A stretch of DNA of 64,000 nucleotides, from assembly GCA_942493375.1 (NCBI GenBank), contig OW818698.1:6944001-7008000 (forward strand), written 5' to 3'. The position numbers and the translations under genes were made by a program. Each line of letters begins with the position of its first letter. Position 1 is the stretch's first letter. Below the pieces are notes generated by a model. That model was not told the DNA's origin and did not search any database. It saw only the letters and a program-made list of their open reading frames with translations. Positions 35,843 to 44,978 of the stretch are shown here, in pieces. This stretch comes from G942493375 sp942493375 (GTDB lineage: Bacteria > Armatimonadota > UBA5829).

Positions 35843-37052
35843 CTTCGATAGTAGTCTGAATGGTAAGAAAGTGCTGCTTGGAGTGACAGGTAGCATAGCT
35901 GCATATAAAGCCGCCTATATTGCGAGTGCACTGGTGAAACGTGGAGCGGACATCCATGTTGTTATGACTGCACATGCTAAAGAGCTTATTGGCCCAGCTA
36001 CATTCTGGTCTATAACATCAAATCCAGTAATCGAGGACCTTTTCGAAAAGCCTGCAGCTTACGAAATCACCCATGTATCGCTTCCGGAGACGTCGGATGT
36101 CTTCCTTATAGCTCCTGCTACTGCCAACATAATAGGAAAACTGGCAAATGGCATCGCAGACGATATGCTGTCCACCATGGCGCTTTCTGCAACTTGCCCG
36201 ATAGTTATTGCTCCGGCAATGAACTGTAATATGTATCTAAATCCTGTAGTTGTCTCAAACGTAGAAAAATTGCGACAACTAGGCAAAATTATCGTAGAAC
36301 CCGATTCAGGCAGGTTGGCATGTGGGGATACTGGAATTGGAAGGTTGGCTGATTCGGATGGTATAATTGCTGTTCTGGAAGATGTTCTGGCAGTAAAAAG
36401 ACTGGATTACTCAGGAATTAGGGTTTTAGTCTCTGCTGGTCCTACACAGGAGGCCATTGATCCGGTCAGGTATATCAGCAACAGGTCATCAGGGAAAATG
36501 GGATATGCGTTGGCTGCTGTGGCTGCAAAACGTGGGGCTCAGGTTACACTTGTTAGTGGCCCATCAGAGCAGTCGGTTCCTGTTGGCGTGGAACTGGTTG
36601 ATGTAACTACTTGCGATGAGATGTTCCAGGCAGTGACTGTCAGGGCAGCAGATGCTGATGTGTTTATTAGCGCAGCGGCACCGGCAGATTTTGCACCAGT
36701 TGAAATACTACCGCAGAAGATCAAAAAGACACAGCGTTTGACTCTGGAACTTGAGAAAACACGAGATATTCTCGCGGCAGTTGGGCTAAATAGAGGCCGG
36801 ACAATACTTGTGGGGTTTGCTGCTGAAACTCAGAATTTAATTGTTAACGCACAATCCAAGCTGAATTCCAAGAACTTGGACGTTATAGTGGGCAATGATG
36901 TTTCTGAAGGCAATGATGTCTTTGGAAGTGATACCAACCAGGTCGTCCTGATCTCAAGAGATGGCGAGACCATCCACTTGCCCAGGATATCAAAGACCGA
37001 AGTCGCAGATAGAATACTAGACTATATAAAACAACACTTCATGGAGGAGTAG
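35811..37052 (+). CDS. coaBC: CoaBC: phosphopantothenoylcysteine synthase/decarboxylase
   Basis: A 413-residue bifunctional protein (also called Dfp). The N-terminal CoaC half (about 20-195) starts VLLGVTGSIAAYKAAY and contains PAMNCNMYLNP, with the catalytic cysteine later in LACGDTGIGRLAD. The C-terminal CoaB half (about 205-413) has VLVSAGPTQEAIDPVRYISNRSSG, which binds CTP and phosphopantothenate. Together they convert phosphopantothenate to phosphopantetheine in coenzyme A synthesis. The GTG at 35811 (TTGAGG at 9 nt) overlaps gmk by 32 nt. No rpoZ lies between gmk and coaBC, unlike Bacillus. Confidence 0.95.
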   Translation: MQNTTEFEKPDFDSSLNGKKVLLGVTGSIAAYKAAYIASALVKRGADIHVVMTAHAKELIGPATFWSITSNPVIEDLFEKPAAYEITHVSLPETSDVFLIAPATANIIGKLANGIADDMLSTMALSATCPIVIAPAMNCNMYLNPVVVSNVEKLRQLGKIIVEPDSGRLACGDTGIGRLADSDGIIAVLEDVLAVKRLDYSGIRVLVSAGPTQEAIDPVRYISNRSSGKMGYALAAVAAKRGAQVTLVSGPSEQSVPVGVELVDVTTCDEMFQAVTVRAADADVFISAAAPADFAPVEILPQKIKKTQRLTLELEKTRDILAAVGLNRGRTILVGFAAETQNLIVNAQSKLNSKNLDVIVGNDVSEGNDVFGSDTNQVVLISRDGETIHLPRISKTEVADRILDYIKQHFMEE

Positions 37053-37055
37053 TAG

Positions 37056-38204
37056 ATGAGTAAAACCACTCGTATGTTTACATCGGAATCAGTTACCGAG
37101 GGACATCCTGATAAACTCGCCGATCAGATATCAGATGCCGTCCTTGATGCATTATTGCTGCAGGACCCCAACAGCCGCGTTGCTTGTGAAGCTTTGCTGA
37201 CAACCGGGCTTGTTATTGTAGCCGGTGAAATCACAACCAAGGCGTATGTTGAGATCCCTGTGATTGTCCGCGGTGCTCTGGAAGAGGCAGGATATGTCAA
37301 GGCCAGATATGGTATCGATTATCAGACTTGCGGTGTTTTGACCGCAATACAGTCACAGTCACCTGATATCGCCGTCGGCGTAGACACAGGTGGAGCAGGG
37401 GACCAGGGGATGATGTTCGGGTATGCTTGCGACGAGACTCCGGAACTTATGCCTATGCCTATTATGCTTTCACACAAGCTGGCCCGTAAACTTGCTGAAG
37501 TCCGCAAGTCAGAAGACATTGGCTACCTCAGACCGGATGGTAAGTCTCAGGTAACTGTTGAATATGAAAATGGCAGACCAGTAAGAGTCGATAAAGTTGT
37601 CATATCTGCTCAGCACGAACCGACTATTCCTCAGAAGACCATTTATCAGGATGTCCTGGAGCAGGTTATCAAACCGGTTCTTGGTACAGAACTGATGGAC
37701 TCCAAAACTGAAGTTTTCGTCAACCCAACAGGAATATTCTCCGTTGGAGGCCCTCAGGGTGACACTGGTCTAACAGGCAGAAAAATCATTGTTGATACAT
37801 ACGGTGGAATGGCCAGGCACGGCGGTGGATGCTTCTCCGGAAAAGATCCGACCAAGGTTGACCGGTCAGCTGCTTACATGATGCGTTATGTAGCTAAGAA
37901 TATAGTCGCAGCAGGACTTGCCAGCAAGTGCGAACTGGAAGTTGCTTATGCTATCGGCAAAGCAGAACCTATGAGCGTTTTGGTTGATACTTTCGGAACT
38001 TCAGTTGTCGCTGAAGAGATTATTATCGACCTTGTAAGCAAATACTTCGACCTGACTCCCAGAGGTATAATGGATACGTTGAAACTCAGAAGACCTCTCT
38101 ACAAGCAGGTTGCAGCATATGGTCACTTCGGCAGGACCGACTTGAACGTGCCCTGGGAAGAGACAGACATGGCTGCTATATTGAAGAAAGCCGCCGGGTT
38201 ATAG
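37056..38204 (+). CDS. metK: S-adenosylmethionine synthetase
   Basis: A 382-residue MAT enzyme making SAM from methionine and ATP. Seen: FTSESVTEGHPDKLADQISDAVLDA, VDTGGAGDQGMMFGYA, GPQGDTGLTGRKIIVDTYGG and the FSGKDPTKVDRSAAYMMRY domain. It is unusual to find metK between coaBC and priA. The ATG at 37056 follows GAGGAGTAG at 3-8 nt; priA begins directly after the stop. Confidence 0.96.
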   Translation: MSKTTRMFTSESVTEGHPDKLADQISDAVLDALLLQDPNSRVACEALLTTGLVIVAGEITTKAYVEIPVIVRGALEEAGYVKARYGIDYQTCGVLTAIQSQSPDIAVGVDTGGAGDQGMMFGYACDETPELMPMPIMLSHKLARKLAEVRKSEDIGYLRPDGKSQVTVEYENGRPVRVDKVVISAQHEPTIPQKTIYQDVLEQVIKPVLGTELMDSKTEVFVNPTGIFSVGGPQGDTGLTGRKIIVDTYGGMARHGGGCFSGKDPTKVDRSAAYMMRYVAKNIVAAGLASKCELEVAYAIGKAEPMSVLVDTFGTSVVAEEIIIDLVSKYFDLTPRGIMDTLKLRRPLYKQVAAYGHFGRTDLNVPWEETDMAAILKKAAGL

Positions 38205-40613
38205 TTGAAAATAGGAGTCGCCGTAGACACCGGTAGTTCTGGATCTGTCGACGTGCTGACTTATGAAGTGCCTTATGGTCTGGTTGACCAGGTGGAGGCC
38301 GGAACTTGTGTTCTGGTCCCACTTGGTTCACGCCAGATCGTAGGGTATGTTATCGGCCCCGATCCGGATTCCCCAATTACCAATCTCAAAGAAATCATCT
38401 CCATCGTTGATACCCCTGTCAGACTCGATCAGGATCTGGTTGACCTGGCCAAATGGGTCTCCAATGAGTATTTCTGCTCGTATTCCAAAACATTGCTCTC
38501 TATGCTTCCCAGTGTTGTTCAGTGCACTGTAAAATGTTGGGTAAAGATAGGACCTTGTGCTGATCGTCAATCACGGACTGTCGCAGAATCTCGGCTTCTC
38601 AATACTCTTGAGGGGCTTGGAGGTGAGACTACTCTTGAAGACTTATGTCTGGCGCTGGGTAAGGCGCATGTTCTGCGACTATTGAAGCCTCTTGAAGACA
38701 CTGGCGCAATCGTAAGGCACTGGAAACTAGTCACCCCGGAAGGCAAAGCCAGGTCATTGAGAGCAGTCACTATATCAGATTCTACAATTGACGAGAATAG
38801 CCTGAATGAAAAACAGAAAGCTGTCTGGGATGTGGTCTCGACAATTGGTAGACCGATCGCATTAGCTGAACTCGTTAATAGATTCGGTGTATCTGCATCT
38901 TCGATAAACTCAATGATCAAACGCGGAGTTATTACCGAGACAACTGTTTCATACAGACGCACCCCACGTTTTTCAATGCTCGCGACTCCTGATTATGATT
39001 TAGGTATACAGCAGACTGATGCCCTTGAGAAAATCATTGCTGCAATGGACACCGAAGGGCACAAAGGCGTCCTGCTATATGGAGTTACAGCCTCCGGTAA
39101 GACCGAAGTATATATAAGAGCCATAGAACACGCGCTGGCAGCCGGCCAGACGGCCTTAATGCTCCTCCCGGAGATTGCCCTCACAACTCAAGTAATGGAT
39201 ATTTTCCGTTCGCGTCTTGGTGAACAGGTCGCTGTGTTGCACAGTCGTCTATCAGCTGGAGAACGGTATGATGAATGGTGCAGGATTCGTCAGGGACAGG
39301 CCCGCGTGGTGTTAGGTGCCCGTTCAGCTGTTTTTGCACCTTTGACCAACCTTGGTCTGATAGTTGTGGATGAAGAACATGAACCGAGTTATAAGCAGGA
39401 CAACCCTCCCCGTTATCATTGCCGTGAAGTAGCCAGACATCGTGCACAGCAGGCAGGATGCACACTGGTATTAGGCAGCGCTACACCATCCATTGAGTCT
39501 TACTTTGAATCGGAAGCAAATCGGATTGAGTTGGTCGAGATGTCATCGCGTGTTGCAGACAGGCCTCTTCCCAAGGTTATTGTAGCAGACATGCGTACAC
39601 AATTTGCCAAGAGCGGACCGACCATATTCTCTGAAGCCTTGCGTGAACGCATCGAAGACCGGTTGGCAAAGAAGCAGCAGGTAATGCTATTCCAAAACCG
39701 CAGAGCTTACTCAACGTTTTTGCTCTGCCGTGACTGCGGATTTGTCCTCAAATGCCCCAACTGCGCTGTTTCTTTGAAGTTGCACAGTGCTGACAAGAAA
39801 TTAACCTGCCACCATTGTGAATTTGAAGAACCCGCTCCTGATGTCTGTCCGAAATGCAGCGGTACCAAGATCGGAAAATTCGGAATAGGCACCGAAAGAG
39901 TAGAGGAGGAGACCAGAAATGCGTTTCCTCAAGCCCGTGTGCTGCGTATGGACAGGGATACAACATCGAGAAAAGGCGCGCACGCGGACATTCTGGCAAG
40001 TTTTCGACATGGTGAAGCCGATATCCTGGTAGGCACTCAGATGATTGCCAAGGGTCTGGATTTTCCCCGTGTAACATTAGTTGGAGTAATAAGTGCTGAT
40101 ACTTCCCTTAACATGCCGGATTTCAGAGCACCTGAGAGGACATTTCAAATGCTGTCCCAGGTATCCGGACGGGCAGGAAGAGGGATTGATCCGGGTGAGG
40201 TTATTATACAATCTTTCGACCCCGAGCATTATTCTGTGGCTTTCGCGGTAGAACATGATTATAAGGGATTCTATAACCAGGAGCTTGAATACAGATCGGA
40301 AGTCGGATACCCGCCATACAGTTATCAGATAGGATTTATCTCTCAGGATGTGGATGATAGTGTTGCCAGGGGCAGAATGGTTGAATTGCAAAAAGCACTT
40401 GTTAATGAGTGCAAGGCAGCAAATGTGGATGTAACCATATCCAGTCCAGCGCCAGCACCGCTTAGTAGATTGCGGGGGCTTTACAGATGGCAATTAGTCT
40501 GCAGGTCAGTCGATAGAGCTGGCATGCACAGGGTTGTAGGAGCTGTTTTATCAGCGATACCTGCACTCCGCAAGGTAGTTACCGTGGACGTCGACCCGAT
40601 GTCGATGTTATAA
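38205..40613 (+). CDS. priA: Primosomal replication restart helicase PriA
   Basis: An 802-residue superfamily 2 helicase that reloads the replisome at abandoned forks. N-terminal 3'-binding and wing domains (about 1-265), helicase motifs GVTASGKTEVY (Walker A), VVDEEHEPSYKQ (DEEH), LGSATPS, a four-pair cysteine zinc cluster (CRDCG, CPNC, CHHC, CPKCSG, about 490-560), GTERVEEE, DILVGTQMIAKGLDFP and SGRAGRG. The TTG start directly abuts metK's stop. Family length is normal. Confidence 0.95.
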   Translation: MKIGVAVDTGSSGSVDVLTYEVPYGLVDQVEAGTCVLVPLGSRQIVGYVIGPDPDSPITNLKEIISIVDTPVRLDQDLVDLAKWVSNEYFCSYSKTLLSMLPSVVQCTVKCWVKIGPCADRQSRTVAESRLLNTLEGLGGETTLEDLCLALGKAHVLRLLKPLEDTGAIVRHWKLVTPEGKARSLRAVTISDSTIDENSLNEKQKAVWDVVSTIGRPIALAELVNRFGVSASSINSMIKRGVITETTVSYRRTPRFSMLATPDYDLGIQQTDALEKIIAAMDTEGHKGVLLYGVTASGKTEVYIRAIEHALAAGQTALMLLPEIALTTQVMDIFRSRLGEQVAVLHSRLSAGERYDEWCRIRQGQARVVLGARSAVFAPLTNLGLIVVDEEHEPSYKQDNPPRYHCREVARHRAQQAGCTLVLGSATPSIESYFESEANRIELVEMSSRVADRPLPKVIVADMRTQFAKSGPTIFSEALRERIEDRLAKKQQVMLFQNRRAYSTFLLCRDCGFVLKCPNCAVSLKLHSADKKLTCHHCEFEEPAPDVCPKCSGTKIGKFGIGTERVEEETRNAFPQARVLRMDRDTTSRKGAHADILASFRHGEADILVGTQMIAKGLDFPRVTLVGVISADTSLNMPDFRAPERTFQMLSQVSGRAGRGIDPGEVIIQSFDPEHYSVAFAVEHDYKGFYNQELEYRSEVGYPPYSYQIGFISQDVDDSVARGRMVELQKALVNECKAANVDVTISSPAPAPLSRLRGLYRWQLVCRSVDRAGMHRVVGAVLSAIPALRKVVTVDVDPMSML

Positions 40614-40710
40614 TAGACTCATATTATTCACAAAACCTCTCTTTTTTCCTGCATTAATGAAGAAGAGCCGTTTGTTTTGAATGATATGCTTAGTTCTTAG
40701 GTGGTATGAA

Positions 40711-41208
40711 ATGATATCAGATACAGTACTTAGATATGGTGAACCGGTACTCAGGCAAATAGCCTCGGCAGTACCTGAATTTAATGACGAGATCCGTGAA
40801 ACCATTATGCGGATGTATTCTATACTAGAGGCCAGCGGTGGAATCGGATTGGCAGCTCCTCAGGTAGGATTGCCACTTAGAATGTTTGTATATCGTGTCG
40901 GTGAGGATGACAACTTCCACGCACTGGTGAATCCCAAAATAGTCAGGCGGAATGGGGAAGAGACCAATATTGAAGGCTGTTTGAGTCTTCCTGGTCTCCA
41001 CGGTGATGTAACACGGGCTGCCAGGATTATAGTTGTTGGTGTTGATGAAAATGGTGAGCACGTGCGTATTAAGGCTGTCGGTCTGAAAGCGCGAATGTAT
41101 CAGCACGAAATCGATCACCTTGATGGCGTGCTGTTTATCGATAGAGCAGATCCTGATACCCTGGAAACAGAACCGATAGGGGCAAAGGAAGAAGAACCGA
41201 TTATCTGA
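40711..41208 (+). CDS. def: Peptide deformylase
   Basis: A 165-residue enzyme that removes the formyl group from nascent proteins. The three conserved motifs are present: GGIGLAAPQVG (43-53), EGCLSLPG with the metal cysteine (C90) and QHEIDHLDG (H132, E133, H136). The ATG at 40711 after TAGGTGG (6 nt) gives the family N-terminus MISDTVLRYGEPVLR; the earlier ATG at 40681 is not supported. fmt follows after 7 nt. Confidence 0.95.
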   Translation: MISDTVLRYGEPVLRQIASAVPEFNDEIRETIMRMYSILEASGGIGLAAPQVGLPLRMFVYRVGEDDNFHALVNPKIVRRNGEETNIEGCLSLPGLHGDVTRAARIIVVGVDENGEHVRIKAVGLKARMYQHEIDHLDGVLFIDRADPDTLETEPIGAKEEEPII

Positions 41209-41215
41209 GCAGGCT

Positions 41216-42166
41216 ATGAAGATTGTCTTTGCAGGTACAAGTGAATTTGCGATTCCGAGCCTTGAAGCTCTTGTTGAGGCCGGGCATGATGTCGCGTTAG
41301 TAGTGACTCAAGCCGACCGACCAATCGGCAGAGGTAGGCATATTGGGCAGACTCCGGTCAAGGAAACGGCCTTAACCCTCAATCTGGAGTTGTTTCAGCC
41401 GGAACGTATTTCTTCACCGGAATCGCTTGAACGATTATTTTCGATTGGCGAAATTGATGTTTTTGTAGTAGTTGCTTACGGGCAGAAGATTCCTCGGTCT
41501 TTATTGGAATGGCCGAGGTTAAAAGTCGTCAATGTCCATGGTTCCATTTTGCCCCAGTATCGCGGAGCAGCACCGATCCAGCAGGCAATAATCGACGGCT
41601 GTAAATCAACCGGTGTAACTACAATGCTTATGGATGAAGGCTGGGATACAGGAGCAATTCTTCTACAGGATTCCCTTGATATCAACCCCGAGGAAAACGC
41701 AGAGGAGCTTTCCAAAAGACTTGCTGCAATCGGGGCCAGGCTTCTAGTGCGGACCTTGGATTTGCTACAGGATGGAAGACTCGACCCCATACCTCAGGAC
41801 AACTCACAGGCCACATTCGCATATTCATTGAAACGGGATGCTGGAGCAATAGACTGGCGGATGACGGCCAGGCAGATTGTTAATAGAATCCAGGGTTGCA
41901 CTCCGAAACCAGGAGCTTTTGCAAATCTCGATGATTGCCAGATCAAGCTTTGGGCATCGACCGTTGTGCCAGAGCAGAGCAATGATGAACCTGGAGTGAT
42001 CGTAGCTGTTGATTCTAATGGTGTCAGGGTCGCAACAGGCTCGGGGATTATATTGCTACAAGAGCTCCAACCAGAGTCGCGCAAACGTATGTTAGCAGCT
42101 GAATGGGCACGAGGCAGTAAGATTGTCTCGGGCGTCAGATTCAATGAGCAAACTATCCTCAAGTAG
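41216..42166 (+). CDS. fmt: Methionyl-tRNA formyltransferase
   Basis: A 316-residue enzyme that formylates initiator Met-tRNA. The catalytic core is VNVHGSILPQYRGAAPIQ with asparagine, histidine and, further on, MDEGWDTGAIL with the catalytic aspartate. A C-terminal OB domain follows (about 210-316). def-fmt order is conserved. It closes the remA operon. Confidence 0.95.
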   Translation: MKIVFAGTSEFAIPSLEALVEAGHDVALVVTQADRPIGRGRHIGQTPVKETALTLNLELFQPERISSPESLERLFSIGEIDVFVVVAYGQKIPRSLLEWPRLKVVNVHGSILPQYRGAAPIQQAIIDGCKSTGVTTMLMDEGWDTGAILLQDSLDINPEENAEELSKRLAAIGARLLVRTLDLLQDGRLDPIPQDNSQATFAYSLKRDAGAIDWRMTARQIVNRIQGCTPKPGAFANLDDCQIKLWASTVVPEQSNDEPGVIVAVDSNGVRVATGSGIILLQELQPESRKRMLAAEWARGSKIVSGVRFNEQTILK

Positions 42167-42249
42167 GCTTTCTTACTTTGAATATGTCCGATTAGATTAT
42201 GAATCTGCACTGTCAACAATTGTAGTTTTTAAGAATCTTAACATACCAC

Positions 42250-42279
42250 TTGATTTTTCTACCTCTCAACTGTTATACT
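42250..42279 (+). promoter_or_regulatory. Promoter candidate for structured RNA or TPR gene
   Basis: TTGATT (42250-42255), an 18-base spacer and TATACT (42274-42279). The predicted start near 42286 is directly before the first hairpin of the structured region. Confidence 0.6.
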
Positions 42280-42285
42280 GCCCTA

Positions 42286-42410
42286 TGCGTTGTGGTTTAT
42301 AAGCCAGACTGTATCGGCTTGACTAACGCCTATGTGTTTTTGCACTGGGACCAGGTGCTGCTCTCCCCGTGCATATGTTGAGAATGCAGCCTTACTCGGT
42401 TATTTGTTAT
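42286..42410 (+). ncRNA. Candidate structured RNA (leader or small RNA)
   Basis: After a good promoter lie two hairpins: GCGTT (42287-42291) with AACGC (42325-42329), nested with AAGCC (42301-42305) and GGCTT (42316-42320); and TGCAC (42341-42345) with GTGCA (42369-42373), enclosing GGGA/TCCC. No reading frame or family is recognised and it ends in the palindromic repeat copy 4. It could be a leader of the downstream genes, a small RNA, or coincidental. Confidence 0.35.
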
Positions 42411-42480
42411 CTAACCCGCATTGTTCAACAAGTGTAAATAAAGATTATTTATACCATAAGCTATGAATAATACGGGCTAT
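42411..42480. repeat. CCCGC-TTTATTCA palindromic repeat, copy 4 (different core)
   Basis: The ends (CTAACCCGCATTGTTCAACAA and GCTATGAATAATACGGGCT) match copies 1-3. The centre is replaced by another hairpin (GTAAATAA with TTATTTATAC). Confidence 0.7.
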
Positions 42481-42538
42481 ACAATCAAAGAATGCTTAAA
42501 ATAGAATACGAATCACTGAGTAATTCGGAGTGCAGCGT

Positions 42539-42889
42539 ATGGGCCTGATAGAAGAGCATTATGACCGCGGGATTGAGTTCAAACTCAATGGGATGTACGA
42601 CGAAGCGCAGGCGGAGTTCCAGGTAATTCTGGATATCGAACCTGAAAACGCAAAAGCACATCACCAGTTGGGGCTTGTTTACGGGTTTACTGGATTGTTC
42701 GATGAGTCAATCGAGGAACTCAAACACGCGCTCGAATTAGATAAGAATAATTTGAAAATTCGTGGTGACCTTGGATTAACCTATTCAATGCTCGGGATGT
42801 TCGATGAAGCCAAGTTAGAGTTTGAGACTATTCTGGCCATCGACCCTTACGACGATATCGCTTGCAAGAATATCATTTATTTCAGATGA
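42539..42889 (+). CDS. Small TPR-repeat protein
   Basis: A 116-residue protein of about three TPR units with regular motifs AQAEFQVILDIEPENAKAH, HALELDKNN and FETILAIDPYDD. No signal peptide or enzyme domain. Possible adaptor. The ATG at 42539 has CGGAG at 8 nt; a GTG at 42530 is an alternative. It is 22 bp upstream of the RACo gene and probably co-transcribed with it. Confidence 0.8.
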   Translation: MGLIEEHYDRGIEFKLNGMYDEAQAEFQVILDIEPENAKAHHQLGLVYGFTGLFDESIEELKHALELDKNNLKIRGDLGLTYSMLGMFDEAKLEFETILAIDPYDDIACKNIIYFR

Positions 42890-42911
42890 TCCCACAGGCA
42901 GTTATCCCACA

Positions 42912-44765
42912 ATGACAAAATCCAGATTAGTTAACGTCGTCTTTGAACCGGAAGGCACTATCTCCCGCGTCCCGTCCGGCACACTCATTTCAAAAGCTGC
43001 ATCCGCTGCAGGTAGACCAATTGAAGTTCCATGCGGCGGAATAGGCGTGTGTGGAAAATGCAGAGTGGTTGTTTCAGGATCTGTTAGCCCCCCGGATGCG
43101 ACCGAACTTCACCACATTACTGATAGTGATATCGTTGACGGTGTACGTCTTGCTTGCCGGACCAAAATACTGGGCGACTGCCACATCAGCATCCCCGAAT
43201 ACAGCCGGTCTGTAGTCCAAAAAATACTCAGCCACGGCGAATTGCGTAAATGTGCTCTCAATTCCGGAATAACAAAACTGCATTGCTTACTTGATAAACC
43301 TTCTTTAGATGATGAAACAGCCGAATTTGAACGGCTCGCAATGTGTCTGTCCTCAAAAGGCATTGAACTCTCTCCCAGCCTGGAAGTCGTCCGAGACATA
43401 TCTTCGGTGATGAAGAATGCTGGTTATGATCTCACTGCAGTTACTTGTGGGGGGGGATTGATTGCTGTAGAGCCTGGTGACACGTGCGGTAAATCCTATG
43501 GAGTAGCATTTGATCTCGGAAGCACCTCTGTTGTAGGATTCCTGATGGATCTTGAATCTGGCGATGAACTTGCAGTTCACTCGATAATGAATCCTCAGAT
43601 GGTTTATGGTGACGACCTCATCTCGCGCATTCTGTTTGCAACTACGCAGGATAATGGACGCAGTATTCTGCAGTCTACTGCTGTTGATGCAATGAACCGT
43701 ATTATAGAAAATCTGTGCAAGAAGTCTAAGATTCACCACGAAAACATCTACAAGATAACGGTAGTCGGCAACACCTGTATGTCTCATTTACTATTGGGAA
43801 TTGACGTCCATAGTCTTGGGCAAGCTCCCTATGTCCCCAGCATATGCCGTGATATCGAGGTAAGTGCTAAGTCGCTTGGATTGGATGTTACTCCCTGCGC
43901 CAAAGTTTATGTACTTCCCAATATAGCAGGATTTGTAGGCTCTGATACTGTAGGGGTAATGCTTGCCAGTATGTGGAAAGACAATGGACATACTCGTTTG
44001 GCTGTCGATATAGGCACAAACGGAGAGATGGCACTTACGCACAAAGGGCAGACATATGTGTGTTCAGCTGCTGCTGGTCCGGCGTTCGAAGGAGCTGGAA
44101 TAAGCTGTGGTATGCGTGGCGGTTCTGGAGCTATCGACAGCGTTCTTATTTCGGATCAAGTGCATATCACCGTTATAGGCAACAGAAAACCTATTGGTCT
44201 CTGCGGTTCTGGATTAGTTGACGCTGTTGCACAGCTTCTTGAGGCTGGTATTGTCGATGAGAGCGGAAGAATGCAGGGGCCTGATGAAGTCCCGGAACTT
44301 CCCGACGCCGTGAAAGAAAGACTGATACACGGCGCAAATGGTTTAGAATTTGTTCTTGCTAATAAGACAGAATCTGGCAATGGTAAGACTATTAGTCTTA
44401 AGGAATCCGATATCCGGCACTTACAATTAGCCAAAGGATCAATACACGCTGCTATTAGAAGCATTATTTCCTGGGCTGGAGCTGATATTGATGACGTCAG
44501 CGAGATAATGCTGGCTGGAGCATTCGGTAACTATATAAGGGTTGAAAGTGCAATTAGAATAGGATTAATTCCTGATGTGGGAATCGAAAATGTTTCCTCT
44601 ATAGGAAACGCTGCAGGTGCTGGTGCACGATTAGCCCTGTTATGCAATCACGAAATGGAGACAGCGAGAAAGCTTGCCTCCGGTGCCAAGCATTTAGAAT
44701 TGGCCGTATCTCCGGCATACCAAATGGAACTCATGGACCAAATGATGTTTCCGGAGAAACAATAG
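42912..44765 (+). CDS. RACo-type corrinoid protein reactivator (ASKHA, 2Fe-2S)
   Basis: A 617-residue protein. An N-terminal 2Fe-2S ferredoxin domain (about 1-95) carries CGGIGVCGKCRV...RLACRTK, a C-x5-C-x2-C-xn-C cluster. A linker of 90 residues precedes an ASKHA ATPase domain (GVAFDLGSTSVVGFLMDL, then RLAVDIGTNGEMAL and IMLAGAFGNYIR). This layout is that of RACo/DUF4445 reductive activators, which use ATP and electrons to return inactive Co(II) corrinoid proteins to Co(I). The corrinoid protein gene follows by 213 bp. The ATG at 42912 lacks a strong Shine-Dalgarno sequence; the frame from 42822 would overlap the TPR gene. Confidence 0.85.
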   Translation: MTKSRLVNVVFEPEGTISRVPSGTLISKAASAAGRPIEVPCGGIGVCGKCRVVVSGSVSPPDATELHHITDSDIVDGVRLACRTKILGDCHISIPEYSRSVVQKILSHGELRKCALNSGITKLHCLLDKPSLDDETAEFERLAMCLSSKGIELSPSLEVVRDISSVMKNAGYDLTAVTCGGGLIAVEPGDTCGKSYGVAFDLGSTSVVGFLMDLESGDELAVHSIMNPQMVYGDDLISRILFATTQDNGRSILQSTAVDAMNRIIENLCKKSKIHHENIYKITVVGNTCMSHLLLGIDVHSLGQAPYVPSICRDIEVSAKSLGLDVTPCAKVYVLPNIAGFVGSDTVGVMLASMWKDNGHTRLAVDIGTNGEMALTHKGQTYVCSAAAGPAFEGAGISCGMRGGSGAIDSVLISDQVHITVIGNRKPIGLCGSGLVDAVAQLLEAGIVDESGRMQGPDEVPELPDAVKERLIHGANGLEFVLANKTESGNGKTISLKESDIRHLQLAKGSIHAAIRSIISWAGADIDDVSEIMLAGAFGNYIRVESAIRIGLIPDVGIENVSSIGNAAGAGARLALLCNHEMETARKLASGAKHLELAVSPAYQMELMDQMMFPEKQ

Positions 44766-44847
44766 ATGTTTTCCGCTCTGAAATACTCGTTTTGAGTAGG
44801 AAATATCGACTAGTTTCGTTAACTATAGGAAAATTGCTGTTATAGTA

Positions 44848-44876
44848 TTGCGCTTGGAGATATCAGGCGTTATACT
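44848..44876 (+). promoter_or_regulatory. Promoter of the corrinoid protein gene
   Basis: TTGCGC (44848-44853), a 17-base spacer and TATACT (44871-44876). Predicted start near 44883, giving a leader of about 95 nt with clear hairpins. Confidence 0.55.
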
Positions 44877-44889
44877 GTTAAGGATTGTG

Positions 44890-44950
44890 TTCACCAAACA
44901 GGTGAAAAACTCGCTGAATGGTGGTGTTGGCGACACATTTCAACAGCGAG
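44890..44950 (+). promoter_or_regulatory. Structured leader of the corrinoid protein gene
   Basis: Hairpin 1: TTCACC (44890-44895) pairs with GGTGAA (44901-44906). Hairpin 2: CTCGCTG (44910-44916) pairs with CAGCGAG (44944-44950), enclosing GTGT (44924-44927) and ACAC (44933-44936). No known riboswitch is recognised; it could be a regulatory leader. Confidence 0.45.
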
Positions 44951-44978
44951 ATTGCACATAATGACAGGAGGAGCTCAA

